17,879 nucleotides of DNA from Desulfosporosinus sp. (lineage in GTDB: Bacteria > Bacillota > Desulfitobacteriia > Desulfitobacteriales > Desulfitobacteriaceae), in contig JADQBO010000061.1 in NCBI GenBank assembly GCA_016278585.1, positions 1 to 17,879 on the forward strand. Reading direction: 5' to 3'. Positions 7,250 through 13,887 of the stretch are shown piece after piece. The position numbers were made by a program, and so were the translations under genes. The first letter of the stretch is position 1; each line of letters begins with the position of its first letter. A model generated the notes under the pieces. It was not told the DNA's origin, searched no databases, and saw only the letters and a program-made list of their open reading frames with translations.

Positions 7250-8458
7250 ATGAAAAAGGTTGTTTTGGCGTATTCTGGTGGGTTAGATACCTCCATTATT
7301 ATTCCCTGGCTTAAAGAAACTTATGGGTATGAAGTAATTGCAATGGCAGCAGATCTTGGACAAGGGGAAGAGCTGGCACCTCTTCAGGAAAAGGCGATCA
7401 AAAGTGGTGCGAGCAAACTGTATATCGAAGATCTAAGAGAGGAATTTCTCACCCAATTTGTTTTCCCGACCTTAAAGGCCGGGGCAGTGTATGAAGGAGA
7501 TTATCTTTTAGGGACCTCGTTTGCCCGTCCGTTGATTGCCCGTCGTTTAGTGGAAATTGCGGAGCAGGAAGGCGCAGTGGCGATTGCTCATGGAGCAACG
7601 GGTAAAGGGAATGACCAAGTTCGATTTGAACTAAGTGTCAAAGCACTTAATCCAGACTTAGAGATTATTGCACCTTGGCGGATTTGGGACCTTAAGTCCC
7701 GTGAAGACTGCATAGACTATGCCCAAGCGCGTGGGATTCCTGTTCCTGTAACCAAGGATCGTCCCTATAGTATGGACCGCAACCTTTGGCATTTAAGTCA
7801 TGAGGGAGGGGACCTGGAAGATCCCTGGAATGAACCCACACGGGAGCTCTACTTACTGGGCGTTTCTCCAGAGGATGCACCCGATGAGGCAACTTACCTC
7901 GAACTTGGGTTTGAACAAGGGGTGCCAACATCCTTGAATGGTCAGAAAATCGCTCCGGTAGCTTTATTGGAAACCCTCAACGAACTGGGTGGGAAAAATG
8001 GAGTTGGAATCGTTGATATGGTTGAAAACCGGCTTGTAGGGATGAAATCCCGGGGTGTCTATGAGACTCCAGGCGGAACGATTCTTTATAAGGCTCACCA
8101 AGCTTTGGAACGGCTCACCCTTGACCGTTTGACGCTTCATTATAAAGAACAAATTGCTTTAAAATATGCCGAAATTGTTTATGACGGAGTTTGGTATTCC
8201 CCACTGCGCGAGGCCTTAGATGCCTTCGTTAATGTAACCCAAAAAACCACAACTGGAACAGTTCGGGTGAAATTATACAAAGGAAGTTGTACCTTAGCAG
8301 GTGTGAAATCCCCCTATTCGCTCTATAATGAAGCGTATGCAACCTTCGGTGAGGATGGTGTGTATGATCAAAAGGATGCCGGAGGATTTATTAATCTTTT
8401 CGGGTTGCCGCTTAAAGTAAGAGCTTTGATGGAGAAGGAATCAGGGTTGCGTAAATAG
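7250..8458 (+). CDS. argG: Argininosuccinate synthase
   Basis: A 402-residue enzyme that condenses citrulline and aspartate, using ATP, to give argininosuccinate in the cytosol. The N-terminal PP-loop nucleotide-binding motif is AYSGGLDTS (7-15). The signature HGATGKGNDQVRFE (114-127) belongs to the synthetase domain, and the length fits the bacterial family. ATG 7250 has a strong AGAGGAGA site at 7236-7243. An in-frame ATG at 7217 has no ribosome binding site and precedes the conserved MKKVVLAYSGG start. It is followed at once by an intrinsic terminator. A 10-bp palindrome TAGTATACTA (7196-7205) lies upstream; its TATACT could act as a weak -10, but no good -35 is present. Confidence 0.98.
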   Translation: MKKVVLAYSGGLDTSIIIPWLKETYGYEVIAMAADLGQGEELAPLQEKAIKSGASKLYIEDLREEFLTQFVFPTLKAGAVYEGDYLLGTSFARPLIARRLVEIAEQEGAVAIAHGATGKGNDQVRFELSVKALNPDLEIIAPWRIWDLKSREDCIDYAQARGIPVPVTKDRPYSMDRNLWHLSHEGGDLEDPWNEPTRELYLLGVSPEDAPDEATYLELGFEQGVPTSLNGQKIAPVALLETLNELGGKNGVGIVDMVENRLVGMKSRGVYETPGGTILYKAHQALERLTLDRLTLHYKEQIALKYAEIVYDGVWYSPLREALDAFVNVTQKTTTGTVRVKLYKGSCTLAGVKSPYSLYNEAYATFGEDGVYDQKDAGGFINLFGLPLKVRALMEKESGLRK

Positions 8459-8468
8459 AGTAAAGAGT

Positions 8469-8498
8469 AGCGCCGGAACCCGGCGCTTTCTTTATATT
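8469..8498 (+). terminator. Intrinsic terminator of argG
   Basis: AGCGCCGG (8469-8476) pairs perfectly with CCGGCGCT (8480-8487) around an AAC loop and is followed by the T-rich stretch TTTCTTTATATT. It begins 10 bases after the argG stop. It implies that argF-argG form one unit and that argH has its own promoter or depends on read-through. Confidence 0.88.
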
Positions 8499-8776
8499 AA
8501 GCTACTTTGTATAACCAAACTTTCTAAACTAGCTGGACCCTCTGCGCCAGCTGCACCACTAATGAATGGAATTTTGTTCATACGATTACTGTAAGGTAAG
8601 GCTGCCGAAGGTAGGTTCGAACTTTCTTGATCTATGAGCAGTTATTTCGAAGGGACCACATTGACTTTGGTGCATGCAGATTGATGCTCCTTCGAGAAGT
8701 AAATGGGCAGAATAACCCGTATAAGAAATAGGATATGCTAATAATCACTGATGAATAGATGAAAGGGAGATGTAAC
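8499..8776 (+). promoter_or_regulatory. argH leader region with a possible three-way RNA junction
   Basis: No gene is visible. AGCTGG (8531-8536) and CCAGCT (8547-8552) form a hairpin. Further on, TTTCGAAGG (8645-8653) and CCTTCGAGA (8689-8697) form a 9-bp outer stem that encloses two small hairpins, ACCA/TGGT (8655-8658 with 8668-8671) and GCAT/ATGC (8672-8675 with 8684-8687). A degenerate ARG-box-like TGGAATTTTGTTCA lies at 8568-8581. No T-box specifier or other known riboswitch core was recognised, and no convincing promoter was found. Confidence 0.35.
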
Positions 8777-10159
8777 GTGAAGCTTTGGGGCGGACGTTTT
8801 GAAAAAAGTACAGAGGGGTTGGTGGAGGATTTTCATTCCTCAATTCGTTTTGATCAACGCCTTTACAAGGAAGATATACAAGGGAGTATAGCTCATGCTA
8901 GGATGCTCGGGAGCACCGGAGTTATCTCTAATACGGAAGCAAACCAATTGATTGAAGGACTAGCTGGAATCCTGGAAGATATTCAAGGTGGAACCGTAGA
9001 ATTTGAGATTGGTGCGGAAGATATTCACATGAATATCGAGAAACTTTTAACTGAGCGAATTGGAGCTGTGGGGAAAAAATTACATACTGGACGCAGTCGA
9101 AATGACCAGGTCGCCTTGGACCTAAGACTTTTTTTGAAGCGTGAAATTGACCAAACAAAGGCCTTAATCGATCAGTTGATTCAAACGCTCCTAAAGTTAT
9201 CAGAGGAGCATCTTGAGACATGGATGCCTGGATATACACATTTGCAGAAGGCTCAGCCAATTACCCTTGCCCATCATCTAATGGCCTACGTGCAAATGTT
9301 TTTAAGGGATCTCGGTCGACTTAAAGATACACGAAAACGATTAAATATATCTCCACTTGGTAGTGGGGCTATGGCTGGGACAACGTTCCCCCTTGATCGC
9401 GAGCAAGTAGCCGTGGAACTGGGATTAGAGGGAGTAACTTTAAACAGCCTAGACGGAGTAAGTGATCGAGATTTTGCCCTAGAGTTTTTATCAAGCGCTT
9501 CCATCCTTATGATGCACCTGAGCCGACTGTGCGAGGAACTTGTTATATGGTCTAGTGGAGAGTTTCAGTTTATCTCGATGGATGACGGATATTCGACAGG
9601 GTCTAGTATCATGCCTCAAAAGAAAAATCCGGATGTAGCTGAATTAGTAAGGGGAAAAACTGGGCGCGTGTATGGTGATTTAATGGCCCTCTTAACCGTT
9701 ATGAAAGGGCTTCCACTTGCTTACAACAAAGATATGCAAGAGGATAAAGAACCAGTCTTTGATGCAGTGGATACGATTCAAAAATGCTTGTTAGTGGTAG
9801 AACCCATGCTAAGAACCATGCAGGTTCATAAGGATAACATGGCCTTGGGAGCAAAAGGCGGGTTTACTAATGCAACCGATCTAGCAGATTATATGGCTAA
9901 GAAAGGAGTTCCCTTCCGTGAAGCCCATGAGCTTGTTGGACGCATAGTCTTACAGTGCAGCAAAAAAGGGGTAGGATTAGAAGACTTAAGTTTAAGTGAC
10001 TATCAGGAACTCTCTCCGATTTTTGAAGACGACCTGTTTAGGTCTATTGGAATTGAATATTGTGTTCAGGCTCGAAAGATTACTGGAGGTCCCTCTCCGG
10101 AAACTGTTGCTGAAGGAATTAAGGTTAGTCGCAAAGCATTAGAAGACTTGCTTTGGTAA
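8777..10159 (+). CDS. argH: Argininosuccinate lyase
   Basis: A 460-residue enzyme of the fumarase/aspartase superfamily that cleaves argininosuccinate to arginine and fumarate, the last step of the pathway. It opens with the typical KLWGGRFEKS. Other motifs are TGRSRNDQ (104-111), GYTHLQ (152-157) with the catalytic His, and the superfamily signature GSSIMPQKKNPD (275-286) with the flexible-loop Ser. The start is taken as GTG 8777: AGGGAG lies 7 bases upstream and the protein then begins MKLWGGRF like its relatives. An ATG at 8759 is in frame but has no ribosome binding site. The stop is followed by a long gene-free stretch. Confidence 0.97.
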   Translation: MKLWGGRFEKSTEGLVEDFHSSIRFDQRLYKEDIQGSIAHARMLGSTGVISNTEANQLIEGLAGILEDIQGGTVEFEIGAEDIHMNIEKLLTERIGAVGKKLHTGRSRNDQVALDLRLFLKREIDQTKALIDQLIQTLLKLSEEHLETWMPGYTHLQKAQPITLAHHLMAYVQMFLRDLGRLKDTRKRLNISPLGSGAMAGTTFPLDREQVAVELGLEGVTLNSLDGVSDRDFALEFLSSASILMMHLSRLCEELVIWSSGEFQFISMDDGYSTGSSIMPQKKNPDVAELVRGKTGRVYGDLMALLTVMKGLPLAYNKDMQEDKEPVFDAVDTIQKCLLVVEPMLRTMQVHKDNMALGAKGGFTNATDLADYMAKKGVPFREAHELVGRIVLQCSKKGVGLEDLSLSDYQELSPIFEDDLFRSIGIEYCVQARKITGGPSPETVAEGIKVSRKALEDLLW

Positions 10160-10372
10160 AGTTACAATAATATAAACTCGGGTCTTGGAAAGAATTATGT
10201 CGAAAGAAATTAGCTTAAATATCGACATTAAGAGATTGAGTGTAAAAAAGCATAACCTAAGATTCGTGTGGGTGTGGATACCCGTATAGGGTTCCAGAAA
10301 AGTTTGTACTACACACCATCAAAGGGGTTTATAACCTTGGTTTTCAACAGAATCAGAAAAAGGCTGTGTACA
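10160..10372. other. Gene-free stretch downstream of argH
   Basis: No coding signal was found on either strand. The stretch has no obvious terminator close to argH. It holds one isolated DnaA-box-like TGTGGATAC (10273-10281), a loose hairpin with GGATACCC and GGGTTCC arms (10276-10294), and an ATGTCGA/TCGACAT pair (about 10198-10228). The TTTTCAACA and GGCTGTGT elements at 10341-10370 resemble sequence just after carB. Confidence 0.4.
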
Positions 10373-10373
10373 G

Positions 10374-10469
10374 TGTGGATAAACCTGTGGATAAAGTCCC
10401 AGCGAGTCGTATTTCAAGGTGGATAAGCTTGGGATAGATGGTGGATAATCATACTTAACCTGTGGATAA
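10374..10469 (+). promoter_or_regulatory. Cluster of five DnaA boxes
   Basis: Perfect TGTGGATAA boxes lie at 10374-10382, 10386-10394 and 10461-10469. Near-perfect GGTGGATAA boxes lie at 10418-10426 and 10440-10448. All five are on the same strand within 96 bp, and start-to-start distances are 12, 32, 22 and 21 bp, close to whole helical turns. The sequence TTATCCACA is the established DnaA target. No dnaA, dnaN or rpmH gene is nearby, so this is more likely a DnaA-titrating or regulatory cluster than the main origin, although an origin function cannot be excluded from sequence alone. Confidence 0.75.
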
Positions 10470-10510
10470 CCTTCCACATTAAGTCGGAGAAATTCGACAG
10501 AATACTCCGT

Positions 10511-10547
10511 AAAAAACCTAAAGTAAACCCTTTAGGTTTTTTATTTT
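10511..10547. terminator. Intrinsic terminator ahead of pncB, bidirectional
   Basis: AAAAAACCTAAAG (10511-10523) pairs with CTTTAGGTTTTTT (10530-10542) around a six-base loop, followed by ATTTTA. The A-tract on the other side lets it work in both directions. It is about 350 bp past argH, so it ends either a long argH 3' tail or an independent small transcript from the gene-free stretch. Confidence 0.8.
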
Positions 10548-10611
10548 AGACGTAAAGCAGGAAAATCTTGCATAGAGGTCGAAATTCTCACGCATGATTT
10601 TAATCAAGATA

Positions 10612-10640
10612 TTGCATCCTATAGATATAACCATTAAAAA
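10612..10640 (+). promoter_or_regulatory. Weak candidate promoter for pncB operon
   Basis: TTGCAT (10612-10617) is followed after 17 bp by TAAAAA (10635-10640). It lies between the terminator and pncB, where a promoter is expected, but the -10 match is poor. No known NAD-regulator operator was recognised. Confidence 0.3.
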
Positions 10641-10678
10641 TGGACTTAGCAGTGAGAGTATGAAACGAGGCATAGTCA

Positions 10679-12133
10679 ATGGAAAATCGAACAATGCTAA
10701 CAGATCTTTATCAATTAACCATGATGCAAGGTTATTTAGTTAATGGATATCAAAATAAGGAAGCCGTTTTCGATGTTTTCTTTCGGTCGTTACCATTTAA
10801 AGGGGGATATGCTCTGGCTGCAGGGCTTGAACAAGTCGTTGAATACATTGAAAATCTCACCTTTCAAGAAGACGATTTAGTATATTTGAGAAGTCTAAAC
10901 CAATTTAGCGAGGAATTTCTTGAAGAACTAAGTAACTTCCGCTTCACGGGAGACATTGACGCGATTCCAGAAGGGACTCTAGTCTTTCCGTATGAACCAC
11001 TGATCCGAATAAAAGGGCGCATCTTCGAAACTCAGCTTCTAGAGACCGCAATTCTTAACTTAGTAAATTTTGAGACTCTGATTGCAACTAAAGCATCTCG
11101 GGTGGTTACTGCTGCAGATGGGGGCTCAGTTATGGAGTTTGGATTGAGAAGAGCTCAAGGACCAGATGCGGGGATCTTAGGTGCACGAGCAGCATTTATT
11201 GGAGGATGTCAATCTACGTCCAATGTCTTAGCAGGAAAGCGCTTCGGTATTCCCGTTTCAGGTACCCAAGCACACAGCTGGATTCAATGCTTTCCAACAG
11301 AATTAGAAGCGTTCCGAGCATACGCCCATACGTTTCCTGATCGCTGTTTATTGCTCGTAGATACCTATAATGTTCTTAAATCAGGGGTCCCTAACGCGAT
11401 TAAAGTAGGCTTAGAGTTAGAAGCGGAAGGGCATCATTTTGTAGGAATTCGTTTGGACAGTGGGGATTTAACGTATTTGTCTAAGGAAGCTCGTCGTATG
11501 CTGGATGAAGCTGGCCTTAAGACTGCCATTATTGTAGCCTCGAATGATTTAGATGAGGAAACCATCTTTGCCATTCGTGCCCAAGGAGCAGCCATTGACG
11601 CTTGGGGCGTTGGAACGAATCTAATTACATCCAAGGATAGCCCTTCTTTAGGGGGAGTCTATAAACTGGCTGCACAGGGAGATCAGGGAACGTTTTACCC
11701 TCGATTGAAGGTCTCGGAGAATATAGTCAAGATCACTAATCCTGGGATTAAAAAAGTCGTGCGTTTTTATGATCGGGCTGGAAAGGCCATGGCTGATCTC
11801 ATTGCCCTAGATAATGAAGTTTTTGAAGAGGGTAAACCCCTAACGATCTTCGATCCCATTCAGACGTGGAAAAAGAAAACATTAACCAATTTCCGGACCA
11901 GAGAACTTTTAGTGCCCGTGTTCAGAGGCGGAGAACGAGTGTATGACTTACCGAAGCTTAAAGAAGTCCAGACTTATGCTCGTAAAGAGTTAGATACTTT
12001 CTGGGATGAAGTCAAACGATTAACAAATCCACATCGCTATATAGTGGATTTATCGAGTAATCTCTTCGAACTAAAGCAACAATTATTATTAACAATACAC
12101 AACGATATTAAAGCAAAACAAGGGGTGGAGTAA
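10679..12133 (+). CDS. pncB: Nicotinate phosphoribosyltransferase
   Basis: A 484-residue cytosolic enzyme that makes nicotinate mononucleotide from nicotinate and PRPP with ATP, the entry step of NAD salvage. Motifs seen are TDLYQLTMMQGY (8-19), EFGLRRAQG (153-161), GTQAHSW (195-201) with the His that is phosphorylated in this family, DTYN (228-231) and RLDSGDL (258-264). The length fits the longer Firmicute-type enzyme. ATG 10679 has only a modest GAGG site at 10667-10670. nadE begins 2 bp after the stop, so the two are co-transcribed and probably translationally coupled. The protein could be annotated generically as a nicotinate/nicotinamide phosphoribosyltransferase family member, but the nadE partner supports nicotinate. 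Confidence 0.95.
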   Translation: MENRTMLTDLYQLTMMQGYLVNGYQNKEAVFDVFFRSLPFKGGYALAAGLEQVVEYIENLTFQEDDLVYLRSLNQFSEEFLEELSNFRFTGDIDAIPEGTLVFPYEPLIRIKGRIFETQLLETAILNLVNFETLIATKASRVVTAADGGSVMEFGLRRAQGPDAGILGARAAFIGGCQSTSNVLAGKRFGIPVSGTQAHSWIQCFPTELEAFRAYAHTFPDRCLLLVDTYNVLKSGVPNAIKVGLELEAEGHHFVGIRLDSGDLTYLSKEARRMLDEAGLKTAIIVASNDLDEETIFAIRAQGAAIDAWGVGTNLITSKDSPSLGGVYKLAAQGDQGTFYPRLKVSENIVKITNPGIKKVVRFYDRAGKAMADLIALDNEVFEEGKPLTIFDPIQTWKKKTLTNFRTRELLVPVFRGGERVYDLPKLKEVQTYARKELDTFWDEVKRLTNPHRYIVDLSSNLFELKQQLLLTIHNDIKAKQGVE

Positions 12134-12135
12134 AA

Positions 12136-12909
12136 ATGTGGACAGATGATGAATTATCAAATCGTATGGATCAAACCATAGACTGGTTGCGTGAAAAAGT
12201 CACCGAGGCTAACGCGAAGGGAGTAGTAGTGGGGATTTCTGGGGGGGTAGACTCTGCAGTGGTTGCAGGACTCTGCAGCAGGGCATTTCCGGAAAATTGT
12301 GTTGGAGTAATTATGCCTAGCCATTCTGATCCAGAGGATGCAGAGGATGCATTATGGATTGCAGAGGGTTTCGAAATAAGAACCTTAGAAGTAAACCTAA
12401 GCGGTGCCCATACACAGGTTATGGGGCAAGTCAAGAAGGGCTTGGAAAGTATAGGGTGCAATATAGTGGGGGAAAAAATGAGCCAAGGAAATTTAAAGGC
12501 TCGTTTGCGTATGTCCACGCTTTACTCTGTGGCAAATGCTTTAAATTACTTGGTAGTGGGAACCGATAATGCTCCTGAAAGCTATACCGGATATTTTACT
12601 AAATATGGTGATGGCGGTGTCGACATCTTACCAATTAGTTCACTTACAAAGGCTGAAGTGCGCGCCTGGGCGAGAATGTTTGGACTACCTATGAGAATTG
12701 CTACCCGTGTACCAACTGCGGGTCTCTGGCCTGGTCAGACGGATGAATCTGAACTAGGAATGACCTATGACCAAATAGACCGCTACCTAATAGGAGAAGA
12801 GGTTTCTCCTGAAATAAAAGAACGCATCGAATCTCTGCATCGTCAAAGTGAACATAAACGTCACGTGCCTCCAAGTCTTGAACTTCCTAAACTTGAGAGG
12901 TTAGATTAA
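12136..12909 (+). CDS. nadE: NAD synthetase, ammonia-dependent
   Basis: A 257-residue protein that amidates nicotinate adenine dinucleotide to NAD with ATP and ammonia. The PP-loop SGGVDS is at 35-40, GTDN at 142-145 and KYGDGG at 156-161, all typical of NadE. The length matches the ammonia-using form. No N-terminal nitrilase/glutaminase domain is present, so a glutamine source would require another protein. Start ATG 12136 has GGGGTGGAG at 12122-12130. It sits 2 bp after pncB and 1 bp before the nucleotidase gene. The adenylyltransferase step (NadD) that lies between PncB and NadE in the pathway is not in the window. Confidence 0.96.
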   Translation: MWTDDELSNRMDQTIDWLREKVTEANAKGVVVGISGGVDSAVVAGLCSRAFPENCVGVIMPSHSDPEDAEDALWIAEGFEIRTLEVNLSGAHTQVMGQVKKGLESIGCNIVGEKMSQGNLKARLRMSTLYSVANALNYLVVGTDNAPESYTGYFTKYGDGGVDILPISSLTKAEVRAWARMFGLPMRIATRVPTAGLWPGQTDESELGMTYDQIDRYLIGEEVSPEIKERIESLHRQSEHKRHVPPSLELPKLERLD

Positions 12910-12910
12910 C

Positions 12911-13468
12911 GTGCGTATCGGAGTAGATATTGATGGGGTCGTTTCCGATAGTTACCCGGTTTGGTTACAGGAGTTAAACCTACACTACGGTAAGAATATA
13001 AGGGTCGTTGACGATTATGAGATGCATGAGACGTTTGAGGTTACAAGTGAGGATATGAACAGCTTTTTTGAAACTAATGTAGAACGCTTGCTAATGATGC
13101 CAGAACCAATACCTGGTGCAAAGGAAGGAATAGAAACCCTTCTTCAAGCAGGGCATGAAGTGATCTATATCACAGCACGAACCCTTGAACAAAAGGATCT
13201 GACTGTACGTTGGTTTGCGTTAAGAGAAATTCATCATGAACATGTTCTTTTCACTGGGTTTGGCAGTAAGGTAGATTTCGTTAAACAATGGGGGATCGAG
13301 GCATTTATCGAAGATTACCATGTAAATGCTAAACTAATAGCTGAATGCGGAGTACCAGTCTTTCTGTTAAATGCAAGTTATAATCAAAAGGAGGAGCTCC
13401 CTCCGGGGATAACACGTTGCCACAATTGGGACGAAATTCTAACAGGCATTAAGAAGATTAGTGTGTAA
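12911..13468 (+). CDS. HAD-superfamily nucleotidase of the NT5C / 5'(3')-deoxyribonucleotidase type
   Basis: A 185-residue HAD phosphatase. Motif I is DIDGV (Asp6 nucleophile, Asp8 acid/base), motif II is ITAR (Thr88), the motif III lysine is Lys120 and motif IV is EDY (Glu134, Asp135). The small all-helical cap inserted between motifs I and II is typical of NT5C-like nucleotidases. The start is GTG, 1 bp after the nadE stop, with GAGAGG 10 bases upstream. Its place behind pncB-nadE suggests that it acts on a mononucleotide in NAD turnover, such as NMN or NaMN, but the substrate is not shown by the sequence. The last codons and the stop TAA (13466-13468) overlap the first unit of the repeat array that follows, so the C-terminus may have been reshaped by that insertion. 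Confidence 0.88.
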   Translation: MRIGVDIDGVVSDSYPVWLQELNLHYGKNIRVVDDYEMHETFEVTSEDMNSFFETNVERLLMMPEPIPGAKEGIETLLQAGHEVIYITARTLEQKDLTVRWFALREIHHEHVLFTGFGSKVDFVKQWGIEAFIEDYHVNAKLIAECGVPVFLLNASYNQKEELPPGITRCHNWDEILTGIKKISV

Positions 13469-13742
13469 CGGGGACGGTCCTTTTAACACAAAAGGTATAA
13501 CAAGGTGTTGATAGGGATGTGTGTCTACGTAACAGGGCAGTCCTTTTAATAAACGAGAAAAATCATTCCTGACTTTTAGAAGAAAAAAGGGTGAAAAGTC
13601 GCCGAATCGCTTGGGATACAAGCGATTCGGCGACTTTGAATGTCGTATTATGTGTAACAAGGACGGTCCTTTTAATGTGTGTAACAGAGACGGTCCTTTT
13701 AACACAAAGTGTAAAAGTATATCGGGGACGCTCCTTTTAATT
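13461..13742 (+). repeat. Array of five short GGGGACGGTCC-type palindromic repeats
   Basis: Five units share the core GGGGACGGTCCTTTTAA, usually preceded by TGTGTAAC and followed by CACAAA. They lie at about 13461-13492, 13529-13550, 13651-13676, 13677-13709 and 13718-13742. Units 1 and 4 are the most complete; 2 and 5 have diverged. Each has a GGACnGTCC palindrome, and in units 1 and 4 outer TGTGT/ACACA ends, so each can form a small hairpin. All point the same way. I recall similar GGGGACGG repeats scattered in Clostridia genomes and associated with IS200-like (REP-associated) transposases; none is encoded here. The spaces between units hold no gene. Confidence 0.8.
13593..13635. repeat. 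19-bp perfect hairpin inside the repeat array
   Basis: AAAGTCGCCGAATCGCTTG pairs perfectly with CAAGCGATTCGGCGACTTT around a GGATA loop. It lies between repeat units 2 and 3. On the - strand it is followed by a T-rich stretch containing TTTTTT after a short gap, so it could terminate leftward transcription. On the + strand no T-run follows. It may instead be a mobile-element end or a fold-back element. Confidence 0.65.
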
Positions 13743-13764
13743 GAACCAGTAATATTTTTACGCT

Positions 13765-13815
13765 AAGAGCCTTTCGTACACTTCATTTTGAAGTATATGA
13801 AAGGCTCTTGTTTAT
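13765..13815. terminator. Hairpin terminator between the pncB operon and murC
   Basis: AAGAGCCTTTC (13765-13775) pairs with GAAAGGCTCTT (13799-13809). Pairing continues inward with one wobble and one mismatch to a TTT loop, giving about 21 positions. The + strand continues GTTTATAC. It separates the convergent nucleotidase and murC transcripts and may serve both, although the T-runs are weak. Confidence 0.6.
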
Positions 13816-13887
13816 ACATAAGTCAGAAAGTATAAGGCAACTACGGCTATAGTAATAACCAAGTTTTGTAAAGTATTAAGTTTCCTA

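Noticed and set aside
8568..8581. ARG box in front of argH (TGGAATTTTGTTCA)
   Set aside because: Three mismatches in the ten conserved positions and no promoter next to it; too weak to call.
8608..8626. GGTTCGAA sequence resembling a tRNA T-arm in the argG-argH gap
   Set aside because: No acceptor, D-arm or anticodon stem can be fitted around it.
10374..10469. Calling the DnaA-box cluster the chromosomal origin oriC
   Set aside because: No dnaA, dnaN, rpmH or clear AT-rich unwinding element is present; a titration or regulatory cluster is the safer reading.
10470..10478. Sixth, inverted DnaA box (CCTTCCACA)
   Set aside because: Only six of nine bases match TTATCCACA.
13439..13705. Open frame on the - strand with KGPSLLH repeats
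   Set aside because: It is a translation of the GGGGACGGTCC repeat array; there is no ribosome binding site and no domain.
13461..13742. CRISPR array
   Set aside because: Units are degenerate, spacers range from about 0 to 100 bp and no cas genes are present.
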